DNA of 64,000 bases from CAWKEY01 sp963848675 (GTDB lineage: Bacteria; Pseudomonadota; Gammaproteobacteria; Methylococcales; Methylomonadaceae). A program made the position numbers and the translations under genes. The notes under the pieces are model-generated. The model worked only from the letters and a program-made list of their open reading frames with translations. It was not told the origin of the DNA and did not search any database. How positions within the stretch are numbered: position 1 is the first letter of the stretch; the number at the start of each line of letters is the position of its first letter. Positions 25,214 to 34,117 of the stretch are shown piece by piece. The stretch spans positions 340,553-404,552 of the forward strand of contig CAWKEY010000044.1 in NCBI GenBank assembly GCA_963848675.1, read 5' to 3'.

Positions 25214-26557
25214 ATGAACAATTCCGAAGACTTTCAAGATTATCTCGCCGCTATTAGAAACCTGCTGTCCCGGCACCAATTAGTGGAAGATCTGGTGCAT
25301 CGGCAGGATATGCCGCACCATGACTTAGTTGAATCTTTGGTGCACAAGCAGAATAGGGTGGAGTTGGAGAGGCTGCTCGATAATCTTGAGTCTCGGCCCA
25401 TAGCTCGTGTGCTGGAAGCATTGCCCCCCGGCGACCGGCAAATCGTCTGGCAGCTTGTTGGTGATCAGCACAAAGAGGAAATCCTGCGGGAGATAAGCGA
25501 ATCTGTGCGCGCCGAACTGGCCGTTGAGGTCAAGCCCCGGAGCCGGAGCCTGATGATCCGGGTGTTTGCTCTATTCGAAGGCCGCCTGCAACATATCCCC
25601 ATAGAGACGAGGGAAGACTTGGCCCAGGTTAACCCCATCTGGATTGATTTGGTCATGCCCGATGACGAGCAACTCGCCTGGGCAAGTGATATCTTTGACG
25701 TTGAATTGCCCAGCCCCAAGGATTTGACCGACCTTGAGACCAGCGCCCGATTCTATGTGGAAGAGAATGGCGACGTGCATTTGCACTCCGATTTCCTCCT
25801 CGATCGTAAGGATGAGTCCCGAAACGTGGCGGTGGCGTTCATTCTGAACAAGAATACTTTGTTTTCGGTACGGGACAAGGAACTACCCGTGTTCCGTTTG
25901 CAGCGTTTACGTGCAAGAGCCGAGGCCGGGTATGTGTCTGAAGCCAAGGATGTCTTGCTGGATCTTTACGCAGCCGAGGTTGAGTATTCGGCCAATGCGC
26001 TGGAGGACGTCTACGCAGAACTGGAAAGTGTCGGCAAGCAAGTGTTCGGATCCCACATGACTGACGATGAAGCGGCAAAGATTCTCGCGGCCATTGCCGA
26101 AGAAGAGGATCTCAACGGACGCATACGCCGGAACGTGCTGGATACCCGGCGCGCCTTGTCCTTCCTGCTGCGAGGCAAGTTTCTTTCCGAAGCGCAAAAG
26201 ATTGATGTCCGTGAAATTCAGCGCGATATCGAATCCCTGGACGGACATACTGCGTTCCTTTTCAACAAGATCAACTTTCAGATGGATGCCATCGTCGGGT
26301 TCATTAACGTCAATCAAAACAAGGATATCAAACGATTGACAATCATCAGTGTCATTTTTATGCCGCTTAATCTGTTGGCCGGTATTGGTGGCATGTCAGA
26401 ATTCACGATGATGACGCAAGGAATTCCATGGCCTGTTGCTTACAGCGGCTTCACAATTGGTTTGATAAGCATTGGCTGGATCACTTTTGCCGGTTTACGG
26501 TATTTGGAGCATCGCAAGTTAAAAAAGACTTCTGCTGCGAGCCGCCGGGTATCGTGA
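25214..26557 (+). CDS. CorA-family divalent-cation channel with an MgtE-N-like N-terminal domain
   Basis: 447 residues. The N-terminal ~100 (VELERLLDNLESRPIARVLE, LPPGDRQIVWQLVGDQHKEE) follow the helical-repeat pattern of the MgtE N-domain. The rest is CorA: a cytoplasmic alpha/beta domain, a long helix, and two C-terminal membrane helices (LTIISVIFMPLNLLAGIGGM, FTIGLISIGWITFAGL). The pore signature is GGMSEF in place of the classical GMN. It would conduct Mg2+, Co2+ or similar. The fusion of two unrelated Mg2+-channel families' domains is unusual. It appears to interrupt the C1 gene block and may have its own promoter. Confidence 0.85.
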   Translation: MNNSEDFQDYLAAIRNLLSRHQLVEDLVHRQDMPHHDLVESLVHKQNRVELERLLDNLESRPIARVLEALPPGDRQIVWQLVGDQHKEEILREISESVRAELAVEVKPRSRSLMIRVFALFEGRLQHIPIETREDLAQVNPIWIDLVMPDDEQLAWASDIFDVELPSPKDLTDLETSARFYVEENGDVHLHSDFLLDRKDESRNVAVAFILNKNTLFSVRDKELPVFRLQRLRARAEAGYVSEAKDVLLDLYAAEVEYSANALEDVYAELESVGKQVFGSHMTDDEAAKILAAIAEEEDLNGRIRRNVLDTRRALSFLLRGKFLSEAQKIDVREIQRDIESLDGHTAFLFNKINFQMDAIVGFINVNQNKDIKRLTIISVIFMPLNLLAGIGGMSEFTMMTQGIPWPVAYSGFTIGLISIGWITFAGLRYLEHRKLKKTSAASRRVS

Positions 26558-26619
26558 TGAGCTGTACAGCCCGGTTTGTGCCGTGACCCCAGGGCAAAAT
26601 TCTGATTAGCCTTGACTAT

Positions 26620-28755
26620 TTGCTGATTGTCGCCAGTTCAGGGCGCATGCTGGCCCAGGCGGCAAACAATGCAGGTCTAAAGCCTTTGGTCATCGATCTG
26701 TTTGCCGACAAGGACACGCAAGGCTACGCCCACGCATTCCGCAAAATTCCGTCATTGGCCAAAGCACATCTGGCGCCCGCACTCGATGATTTTATTGCGC
26801 ACCATGGCGTCAGCCATGTCGTATACGGCAGCGGCTTTGAATATGATCCGGAAAGCCTGCGTTATCTCGGTAGCCGCCTGCAGATTCTGGGTAATGAGCC
26901 TGAGACTTTTATAAGGCTACAGGATAAGCCGGCTTTTTTTTCTACGCTTGATGCACTCAACATTCCCCACCCGGCGGTTGCTTTTGTAGCGCCCGAGCGC
27001 GGCGAGCATTGGCTGGTTAAGCCGATGCAGGGGCAGGGTGGTGTTGGCATCCGGCGGTATCATGAACATGCCACGATCTTAAATCCGGTTTATTGGCAGC
27101 GCTATCAGGCTGGTACGCCGCACTCGGCGTTGTTTCTGGCAGATGGGCAGTCCGTGCAAGTGCTGGGTTTCAATACCCAGTGGACGGCTACTTTGCATGC
27201 GGGCCAAGAGTTTGAGTTTTCCGGCATGACCAATTGCACTGATCTGCAGGATAAACATAAACAAAGCATTGTGACGTGGCTGGAGAAGATGGTGCCGGCC
27301 TTCGGATTAAAAGGCCTCAATTCGCTGGATTTCATTCAGGCGGGTGACAATTCATATATTCTGGAAATTAATCCCAGGCCTTCAGCCAGTATGCAGTTGT
27401 ATGATAATGATTTGCTGCTCAGACATATCAAGGCAAGTGCTGGCGAAACTTCAGGCGGACATCGGGTCAACAGGCTGGCGGTATGTGTTGACGGTCTTCC
27501 ATCTTCCCTGGCGGTCGAGAATGATGCGCTTCGTGCCTCAGCATATCCTACAGGATATCAGATTGTCTATGCCGGGCACGATTTGAAGATTCCCGAGTAC
27601 TTCGAATGGCCCGATGGATGCATGGATTTACCGGAATCCGGCAATATGTGTCGCACTGGACAGCCGATTTGCAGTATTATTGCGCACGCAAAAAATACCC
27701 AGCAGGTTTTAGACCAACTGCTGTTTAAGCAACAGATTATTGTTAATAAATTGAAGAAGGCGATCACTCTCATGGAATACACAGCCAGCGTTAATAAATT
27801 GACCCAGCCCTTAGTCGAGCATTTGTTGGCAAATGCCGACAAATTACGAATTGGCGTGGAAAGACTGGACAATGGCTGCACCATCGTCGATGCCGGCATT
27901 AAAGTGCCTGGCGGAATTGAAGCCGGCCGAATCATTGCCGAAATCTGTCTCGGCGGCATGGGCACGGTCACCATCAGTCACAGCCCGTATACGACCCACT
28001 GGCCTTTGTCGGTAAATGTGCATACCGGCAATCCGGTTTTAGGCTGTTTGGGTAGCCAATATGCAGGCTGGAGCCTGTCGCATGAAAAATATTACGCCCT
28101 CGGTTCAGGACCTGCGCGCGCGATGGCAACCAAGATCAAAGATGGACAACAGGAGCCGGTTGAGGAGCTTTACAAGGAGCTGGCTTATCGCGATCAGGCT
28201 GATGAAACCGTTTTAGTGATTGAAAACGATGCCATTCCACCTCTAGCCATTGTTGAAAAAGTCGCGGCAGCCTGCCAGGTTGAGCCAGCAAACCTGACGA
28301 TCATCGTTACGCCAACCAGCAGTTTGGCCGGTGGCGTGCAAGTCGTCGCGCGCGTGCTGGAAGTGGCCATGCACAAGGCACATGCCTTGCATTTTCCGTT
28401 GGAAGACATTATTGACGGCAGCGGCAGCGCACCCGTGTGCCCTCCGCATCCCAATTTTGTTAAAGCCATGGGGCGCACCAATGATGCGATTTTATTTGCC
28501 GGGCAAGTCCATATCTTTGTAAAAGGCAGTGATGAAGCGGCCGAAAAACTGGCTAAGGAATTGCCCAGTTCAACGTCGAAAGATTACGGCAAACCCTTTG
28601 CCGATATTTTCAAGCAGTACGAATATGATTTCTTCAAAATCGATGCCATGCTGTTTAGCCCGGCCAGCGTCATTGTTACGGCAGTGGAGTCCGGCAAGAG
28701 TTTCCGGGCAGGCAAACTCGATAATGCTCTGTTGGATCAGTCCTTTGGCGCTTAG
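26620..28755 (+). CDS. mch: ATP-grasp protein fused in frame to methenyl-H4MPT cyclohydrolase (Mch)
   Basis: Residues 1-384 form an ATP-grasp protein of the type encoded in methylotroph H4MPT clusters (HWLVKPMQGQGGVGIRRY, GLNSLDFIQAGDNSYILEIN with the metal-binding NPRPSA). From the ATG at 27772 (residue 385) the sequence is Mch: MEYTASVNKLTQPLVEHLL, VPGGIEAGRIIAEICLGGMG, GSGSAPVCPPHPNFVKAMGR. Mch interconverts methenyl- and formyl-tetrahydromethanopterin in formaldehyde oxidation. No stop separates the halves. An AGAAGG lies 11-12 bases before 27772, so Mch could also be made alone. The TTG start at 26620 is the first usable one and keeps the first strand. Confidence 0.9.
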   Translation: MLIVASSGRMLAQAANNAGLKPLVIDLFADKDTQGYAHAFRKIPSLAKAHLAPALDDFIAHHGVSHVVYGSGFEYDPESLRYLGSRLQILGNEPETFIRLQDKPAFFSTLDALNIPHPAVAFVAPERGEHWLVKPMQGQGGVGIRRYHEHATILNPVYWQRYQAGTPHSALFLADGQSVQVLGFNTQWTATLHAGQEFEFSGMTNCTDLQDKHKQSIVTWLEKMVPAFGLKGLNSLDFIQAGDNSYILEINPRPSASMQLYDNDLLLRHIKASAGETSGGHRVNRLAVCVDGLPSSLAVENDALRASAYPTGYQIVYAGHDLKIPEYFEWPDGCMDLPESGNMCRTGQPICSIIAHAKNTQQVLDQLLFKQQIIVNKLKKAITLMEYTASVNKLTQPLVEHLLANADKLRIGVERLDNGCTIVDAGIKVPGGIEAGRIIAEICLGGMGTVTISHSPYTTHWPLSVNVHTGNPVLGCLGSQYAGWSLSHEKYYALGSGPARAMATKIKDGQQEPVEELYKELAYRDQADETVLVIENDAIPPLAIVEKVAAACQVEPANLTIIVTPTSSLAGGVQVVARVLEVAMHKAHALHFPLEDIIDGSGSAPVCPPHPNFVKAMGRTNDAILFAGQVHIFVKGSDEAAEKLAKELPSSTSKDYGKPFADIFKQYEYDFFKIDAMLFSPASVIVTAVESGKSFRAGKLDNALLDQSFGA

Positions 28756-28792
28756 TAGTAACGTTTGGATTTTGATTTAATAGTGTAATTGA

Positions 28793-29707
28793 GTGGGCCG
28801 TATAGCAATTTTCACCGATGACCCCGGCTGGCATGGAAGGCAACTCTGCTTGGCCTTTGCCAGTCACGGCTATGCCTGTGACTACGTGTCCTTGACAGAA
28901 TGCCGGTTTGCAATCGAATCCGCCCTGCAGTCCATTGTTATTCCGGGCTTTGAGCACGGTTTGCCTGATGCGGTTTTTGTTCGCGGTGTGCCGGGTGGTT
29001 CGCTCGAAGAAGTTGTCTTGTATCTGGATATTCTGCATGCCCTAAAAATCATGAATATCCCTGTTTATAATGATGGGCATGCCATCGAGCGCAGTGTTGA
29101 TAAGGCCATGACCAGTTTTCTGCTGCAGCATGCCGGCTTGCCGACACCGTTAACCTGGGTGTTGCGGGATAGGGAGCAGGCCTTGAGCATTGCCGAGAGT
29201 GAGTTAAAAAAAGGCCATCTGCTGATTAGCAAACCTTTGTTTGGTTCGCAGGGCGAAGGTATTCGCCGCCTTGAAAAAATGACCGATCTGTTCTGGCTGA
29301 CCAGCAGTCAGGGTGTTTATTATATGCAGCGCTTTGTGCATTGTGACGGTGAGGGTTTTTCTGACCATCGTGTGTTTGTCATCAATGGCAAGGCAGTAGC
29401 CGTCATGCGCAGACGGGGGAAGTATTGGCTTAACAATGTGGCTCAGGGTGCGCAGTGTGAGTTGATTGATCTGGATCCGCAAATGGCCGAATTGGCTGTC
29501 AAGGCAGCGGCCACCCTGGTCATGGATTATGCTGGCGTGGATATTATTCGTGACAAGGCCGGGCAATACAGCATTATTGAAGTCAACAGCATACCGGCCT
29601 GGAAAGGCCTGGAAAGTGTTTGTGATGTCAATATTGCACAACTATTGGCCGGCGATTTAATAAGCCGATACCTCAATAATTGCTCCGACAGGATTGCGGC
29701 TGCTTGA
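28793..29707 (+). CDS. RimK-like ATP-grasp protein of the H4MPT cluster (Orf5-type)
   Basis: 304 residues from a GTG start. ATP-grasp landmarks: KGHLLISKPLFGSQGEGIRR, a glycine-rich loop like that of RimK, then GVDIIRDKAGQYSIIEVNSI with the metal-binding EVN and PAWKGLE. It should ligate an amino acid to a carboxylate with ATP; the RimK/CofF-like glutamate ligases are the nearest functional analogues. Its place directly after mch and overlapping the next gene by one base (TGATG) is the standard mch-orf5-orf7-fae order of methylotrophs. The exact reaction is unproven. Confidence 0.88.
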   Translation: MGRIAIFTDDPGWHGRQLCLAFASHGYACDYVSLTECRFAIESALQSIVIPGFEHGLPDAVFVRGVPGGSLEEVVLYLDILHALKIMNIPVYNDGHAIERSVDKAMTSFLLQHAGLPTPLTWVLRDREQALSIAESELKKGHLLISKPLFGSQGEGIRRLEKMTDLFWLTSSQGVYYMQRFVHCDGEGFSDHRVFVINGKAVAVMRRRGKYWLNNVAQGAQCELIDLDPQMAELAVKAAATLVMDYAGVDIIRDKAGQYSIIEVNSIPAWKGLESVCDVNIAQLLAGDLISRYLNNCSDRIAAA

Positions 29708-30555
29708 TGATTTCACCCGCACAACTCAGTGATCTGTATCAACAAGCCTGTGAAATAGAGTTGCAGGCATTCAAGCCTGGCAATGTCAGTGTCTATGCGG
29801 AGGGCCATGATATGACCGTGGCTGAATTCAGAATCAGTGCGCAAGTCAGCGCCGCGCCGCTTTGCAAGCCCGAGTATTCCCTGGGCGAAAAAATATTTTA
29901 TGCCGTCAAGGCAACGCGTGAGGCGGTAGGTTGTAACACCAATTTAGGGATTATTTTGCTGTGTGCGCCTATGATTCAGGCGGTTAGTCTGGGAATCCCG
30001 GGGTTGACGTTAAGGCAGGCATTAAGCCGGGTACTTGCGGCAACAACCCTAGCGGATGCTGAATGGGTTTTTAAAGCCATCACGCTGGCATCGCCGGGCG
30101 GCTTGGGCAGCGTTGACCAGCAGGATGTGCATGCAAAAGCCTCCGTCACCTTGAGCGAAGCCATGAAACTAGCGAGCTCTAAAGATCGTATCGCACTGCA
30201 ATATGTCTCAGACTACAAAGATGTTTTTGATTTTGCAGTTTTAAGGTACAATTCGTGCTTCGACCTGTGGGGGGCTCACAATTGGGCAGCTGTTGCAGTT
30301 TATACAGGTTTGCTCAGCCAATTTCCTGATAGTCACGTCGAAAGAAAATACGGAAATCGTTATTCAGAGATGGTAGCTTCCAACATGGCTATGCTCGATG
30401 CGGAATTGCTGAGAAGCAGTCAACCGGAGCAGCTTAAACCATCATTGTATCGTATAGATCAAGCGTTTAAATCTCAGGGCATTAATCCTGGAACCACCGC
30501 GGATATGACGGTAGCGACAGTTTTAGCCGTATTTCTAGAAAAGCTCTATAAGTAA
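29707..30555 (+). CDS. CitG-like (triphosphoribosyl-dephospho-CoA synthase family) protein of the H4MPT cluster (Orf7-type)
   Basis: 282 residues from the ATG overlapping the preceding stop. It has the family's FKPGNVSVYAEGHDM, close to the 'KPGxVSxxxxxxHxDM' signature of CitG/MdcB, and CNTNLGIILLCAPM followed by ASPGGLGSVDQQDVHA. CitG-type enzymes transfer ribosyl-phosphate units from ATP, so a ribosyl-transfer step in cofactor synthesis is plausible. Found beside mch and fae in methylotrophs and required for the H4MPT pathway in Methylobacterium, by recall; the activity here is inferred. Confidence 0.88.
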   Translation: MISPAQLSDLYQQACEIELQAFKPGNVSVYAEGHDMTVAEFRISAQVSAAPLCKPEYSLGEKIFYAVKATREAVGCNTNLGIILLCAPMIQAVSLGIPGLTLRQALSRVLAATTLADAEWVFKAITLASPGGLGSVDQQDVHAKASVTLSEAMKLASSKDRIALQYVSDYKDVFDFAVLRYNSCFDLWGAHNWAAVAVYTGLLSQFPDSHVERKYGNRYSEMVASNMAMLDAELLRSSQPEQLKPSLYRIDQAFKSQGINPGTTADMTVATVLAVFLEKLYK

Positions 30556-30665
30556 TCAAATTACTTATAGGCCTTCAAAAAGGAAGTTGTAAAAGCAACT
30601 GCAGGAACTCAGTTTAATTTAGTATTTAGAGACATTTTTAATTTTCTTCAAAGGGGAAAACAAGC

Positions 30666-31175
30666 ATGGCAAAAATCAATAACTTACGCGTTGGTGAGTC
30701 TTTAGTGGGTGAAGGCAATGAAGTTGCACACATCGACCTGATCATTGGACCAAGAGGCTCGGCAGCTGAAACTGCTTTTGCAAACGCGTTAACCAACAAC
30801 AAAGACGGTTTTTCTACCTTATTGGCTGTTGTTGCTCCTAACCTGTTGGTTAAACCCGCAACTGTACTGTTCAATAAAGTAACCATCAAAGGCGCTAAAC
30901 AAGCCGTCCAAATGTTTGGACCTGCGCAACGCGGCGTTGCTATGGCTGTTGCTGACTCTGTTGAAGACGGTACAATCCCAGCTGCAGAAGCTGATGATTT
31001 GTTCATCTCGGTAGGTGTATTCATTCACTGGGCTGCCGAAGATGATGCCAAGATTCAAGAATATAACTACAAGGCAACAAAAGAAGCGCTTGAACGCGCA
31101 GTGGCCGGTTTACCTACAGCGGCTCAAGTTGTTGCTCAAAAATCAACTGCTAAACATCCGTTCGCACCAAACTAA
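30666..31175 (+). CDS. fae: Formaldehyde-activating enzyme
   Basis: 169 residues, the family length. Condenses formaldehyde with tetrahydromethanopterin to methylene-H4MPT, the entry reaction of formaldehyde oxidation and detoxification. Landmarks: GNEVAHIDLIIGPRGSAAET with the proposed catalytic His, LLVKPATVLFNKVTIKGAKQ, and GPAQRGVAMAVADSVEDG. Unlike its neighbours it has a strong AAAGGGG ribosome-binding site and a 110-base 5' region, consistent with a very abundant protein under its own promoter. A good intrinsic terminator follows. Confidence 0.97.
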   Translation: MAKINNLRVGESLVGEGNEVAHIDLIIGPRGSAAETAFANALTNNKDGFSTLLAVVAPNLLVKPATVLFNKVTIKGAKQAVQMFGPAQRGVAMAVADSVEDGTIPAAEADDLFISVGVFIHWAAEDDAKIQEYNYKATKEALERAVAGLPTAAQVVAQKSTAKHPFAPN

Positions 31176-31196
31176 GTTCCATTTGGTTTAAGGCTG

Positions 31197-31919
31197 TTAA
31201 AAATACCCCTGCTTGCCGGGGTATTTTTTTGTCTGCAGGTTTGCAATATCAGCACTGTTAATGTTGCCATCATGCAAAGCGCTTGCCAGCAGAGCCTGTT
31301 TTATCCCAAGCGCATCCAGGTCGATTAAATCCTGTTTATGCCGTATGCCGCCGGCGGCAATAAAGTTTTTAGCCGGGGATTGGCCACAAAAATCATTGAG
31401 TTTTTCAAGGTCAGGACCCGCCTGACTGCCTACCCGATCCAGGGTCATGACAATAATGTTGTCCGGCCAAAAAGCCTGATTTGAAAAAATGCGCGGTGCG
31501 CCCAGCGCATGGCCAGCCGAATAATCCAGGGACAGAATAAAGTTGTTATTGAAGGCTTTTATTTCCAGCAGATTGTCATTGCTATAAGATTCGCTGCCCA
31601 AAACTGCCAGAGTGTTGCCTGAATACTTTAAACGCGGGTTATATTGCCGGTACCCCTGGTCTAGCCAGAAGTTGAGTCGAGGGAAACTAGCCAGTACATC
31701 GCTTATTAAAGCGTCATGATTCCCCTGTCCGGTAATGGCATTTAAGTCCGCTATATAGAAAGTATCAAATGCATAAAGTCCTAAAAAGGCGTCAAGCACA
31801 TGAAAAATATCAGGTGATCGGCATAAATCGGTATGAATGGGCTGATAGTGGTCGCGTTTTCCTTGCTTGGCATGAACAACAACGCCATGTTTTAAATCGA
31901 TTACCGGGATTATTTTCAT
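31197..31919 (-). CDS. HisA/HisF-like TIM-barrel protein of the C1 cluster
   Basis: 240 residues. It opens with KIIPVIDLKHGVVVHAKQG, as in HisA, and has TFYIADLNAI, VMTLDRVGSQAGPD and FIAAGGIRHKQDLIDLDALG, the phosphate-binding C-terminal half of the barrel. It is too divergent to be the histidine enzyme and belongs to the HisA-like group found only with H4MPT/methanofuran genes in methylotrophs and methanogens; the reaction is unassigned. It is the only minus-strand gene in the C1 block, convergent with fae and divergent from the MfnD-like gene 63 bp away. Confidence 0.82.
   Translation of the reverse strand: MKIIPVIDLKHGVVVHAKQGKRDHYQPIHTDLCRSPDIFHVLDAFLGLYAFDTFYIADLNAITGQGNHDALISDVLASFPRLNFWLDQGYRQYNPRLKYSGNTLAVLGSESYSNDNLLEIKAFNNNFILSLDYSAGHALGAPRIFSNQAFWPDNIIVMTLDRVGSQAGPDLEKLNDFCGQSPAKNFIAAGGIRHKQDLIDLDALGIKQALLASALHDGNINSADIANLQTKKYPGKQGYF
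31199..31230. terminator. Terminator after fae, shared with the convergent HisA-like gene
   Basis: AAATACCCC (GCTTGCC) GGGGTATTT followed by a run of T to 31230; on the other strand the hairpin is also preceded and followed by A/T tracts. It overlaps the last codons of the minus-strand HisA-like gene, so it can end fae transcription and may act in both directions. Confidence 0.85.
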
Positions 31920-31982
31920 ATCCGTTGCGAAGAGTCTGTGATGTTACAATGACAAGCGTTTTTGGCCGCGGGTAAGTTTAGT

Positions 31983-32963
31983 GTGAAAGTTCTGGTATTT
32001 GAGTATATCACCGGCGGCGGCTTTAATAGGCAGCAGCTGCCCGATGCCCTGGCTCGTGAAGGTCGTTTGATGCTGAAGGCCCTGCTCGATAACTTAACTG
32101 CGCTACACGGCATCGAGCTCTTGCTCATGTTGGATGAACGATTCAGCGGATTCGCCATGACAAGCCACATAAACACGGTTGTCATCGAATCTCACCACCA
32201 CACACTGGCAGAATTTGAGCGGGCCGCCCGGCAATGCGATGCCGTCTGGCCTATAGCGCCTGAATTTGACGGTATTTTACAGGCTCTATGCCGGCAAGTT
32301 GAATTACTGGGCAAGCTATTGTTGACCTCACCAGCCGCGGCTGTTGCCATCGCCGGAGACAAATTCAAGACTTATGAACACTTGGCTAGGCATAATATAG
32401 CGACCGTTTCAACAAGGCGATTTGAACATGGCGCCTTTGCACCCGGTGAATGGATTGTGAAACCGGTTGATGGCGTGGGCTGTGCCGGCAGTCATGTAAT
32501 TTCCAGCGAAGACGATTTTGCTGCCCTATCAGTACAATTGCTTGATAAGGCCCGGTATATTATTCAGCCTCATATGCAAGGCGAAAAAACCAGTTTGTCC
32601 TGCTTGTTTAAACAGGGTAAAGCCTGGTTATTGTGCGTGAATCTGCAGCGCTTCAATATTGTGGATAAACAATATCATTTGACCGAATGCGTGGTAAATC
32701 ATCAGCCGGATTTCAGTCCGTACTTGGATTTGCTGTCTACCATAGCCAGTGCTTTTCCCGATTTGTGGGGTTATGCCGGGATTGATTTGATAGAAACGGC
32801 GGAGCAGATTTTAGTGCTGGAAATCAATCCGCGCCTGACTACATCATTTGCCGGCATTGAGGCGGCGCGGGCCGTCAACGTTGCCGAAATGGTGCTGCAA
32901 CTGCTGCACGGCGAGCCGGATATCAAACCGCTTCGTAACCAAGCCATCACCATTAATGTATAG
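31983..32963 (+). CDS. mfnD: ATP-grasp ligase, MfnD-like (tyramine-glutamate ligase, methanofuran pathway)
   Basis: 326 residues from the GTG beginning VKVLVFEYITGGGF, the characteristic opening of MfnD-type proteins; a TTG at 31962 is an alternative. ATP-grasp features: GEWIVKPVDGVGCAGSHVIS and GIDLIETAEQILVLEINPRL with the metal ligands, then TTSFAGIEAA. MfnD joins glutamate to tyramine in making the methanofuran side chain; methanotrophs use methanofuran or a variant as formyl carrier. Followed by MfnF- and MfnE-like genes, which supports the pathway assignment. Other glutamate ligations cannot be excluded. Confidence 0.78.
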   Translation: MKVLVFEYITGGGFNRQQLPDALAREGRLMLKALLDNLTALHGIELLLMLDERFSGFAMTSHINTVVIESHHHTLAEFERAARQCDAVWPIAPEFDGILQALCRQVELLGKLLLTSPAAAVAIAGDKFKTYEHLARHNIATVSTRRFEHGAFAPGEWIVKPVDGVGCAGSHVISSEDDFAALSVQLLDKARYIIQPHMQGEKTSLSCLFKQGKAWLLCVNLQRFNIVDKQYHLTECVVNHQPDFSPYLDLLSTIASAFPDLWGYAGIDLIETAEQILVLEINPRLTTSFAGIEAARAVNVAEMVLQLLHGEPDIKPLRNQAITINV

Positions 32964-32970
32964 GATGTTC

Positions 32971-34017
32971 ATGAAGTCTGATCTTGTCGGCTGGGATATA
33001 GGCGGTGCGCATGTCAAGGCCGCAGTTATGAATGCTGATGGAGAAGTTACCGGCATTTACCAGCAGCCGTGTCCGTTATGGAAAGGCATGGAACACTTGC
33101 AACAGGCAGTCGCCTCGATTTTACAGCACTGCATAAATGTTCCATATATTCATATCATGACCATGACCGGCGAACTGGTTGATTTATTCGATCATCGCGA
33201 GCAGGGCGTTCAGCAAATTATTACGGCTTTAAAAGCCCTGTTGCCGGATTGCAAAATGTTCGTTTTTGCCGGGCAGCAAGGGTTTCTTCAAGCCCATCAG
33301 ATTGAAGTCCGGCATTATTCAGCCATTGCCTCGGCGAACTGGCTGGCAAGCGCCACTTTTGCAGCCCAGCAGGCCGGCAGCGGCTTATTCGTCGATATCG
33401 GCAGCACCACCACCGACATATTGCTGCTCAATGAAGCTCTGGTGCAGGCGCAGGGTTATAGCGATTACCAGCGTCTGGTTTCGCAAGAGCTGATTTACAC
33501 CGGTATTATCAGAACCGCGGTGATGGCCGTTGCGCAAACAGCGCTCGATAATGGCGAGGAAACCGGCATCATGGCCGAGTATTTTGCTACCATGGCCGAT
33601 GTTTACCGTGTCACGGGGGAGCTTGATGAAGACCATGATCAAACCGAAACGGCTGATGGCGCTGAAAAAACCGTCGTCGCCAGCGCCAGAAGGCTGTCTC
33701 GCATGGTTGGTTGTGATTTTGTGCCCGATGAATTACCGCGGTGGCATCAATTTGCTAAAAACATACGCAGCCAGCAATTATTAAGGATACAACACGGCTG
33801 TGAAAGACAATTGTCCAGAACCCGTGATGCCGCGTATTGCCCCCTTATCGGAGCAGGCGTTGGCCGTTTTCTGGTTAAACAACTAGCGCTGAATTTGGGC
33901 CATCCTTATCTGGATTTTAACGATTTACTGCCCGCGCCTGCTGTGCAAACGTCTATGACGGCAGCCGACTGTGCGCCGGCGGTTGCATTAGTCTGTTTGG
34001 CGAGAGCGCTTTGTTAA
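32971..34017 (+). CDS. mfnF: MfnF-like H4MPT-linked C1-transfer protein (ASKHA/hydantoinase-A-like fold)
   Basis: 348 residues. It begins with the phosphate-1 loop VGWDIGGAHVKAAVMNADG and has a second loop GSGLFVDIGSTTTDILLLN, the two nucleotide-binding elements of the acetate kinase/Hsp70/hexokinase superfamily as seen in hydantoinase-A-like proteins. In methanogens MfnF couples the aminomethyl-furan unit to gamma-glutamyltyramine. The ATG at 32971 has AGGA five bases upstream; 32965 is an alternative. Starts 8 bp after the MfnD-like gene. Confidence 0.82.
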   Translation: MKSDLVGWDIGGAHVKAAVMNADGEVTGIYQQPCPLWKGMEHLQQAVASILQHCINVPYIHIMTMTGELVDLFDHREQGVQQIITALKALLPDCKMFVFAGQQGFLQAHQIEVRHYSAIASANWLASATFAAQQAGSGLFVDIGSTTTDILLLNEALVQAQGYSDYQRLVSQELIYTGIIRTAVMAVAQTALDNGEETGIMAEYFATMADVYRVTGELDEDHDQTETADGAEKTVVASARRLSRMVGCDFVPDELPRWHQFAKNIRSQQLLRIQHGCERQLSRTRDAAYCPLIGAGVGRFLVKQLALNLGHPYLDFNDLLPAPAVQTSMTAADCAPAVALVCLARALC

Positions 34018-34117
34018 TAGGGCAGGGTGTTATAAAATTTCCACCTTCAAATTTCATCTAGCTGTGCTGCAATTGCTCACTCTTGCCATTTGGCTTATCT
34101 TCAAGACAACTTAATAA

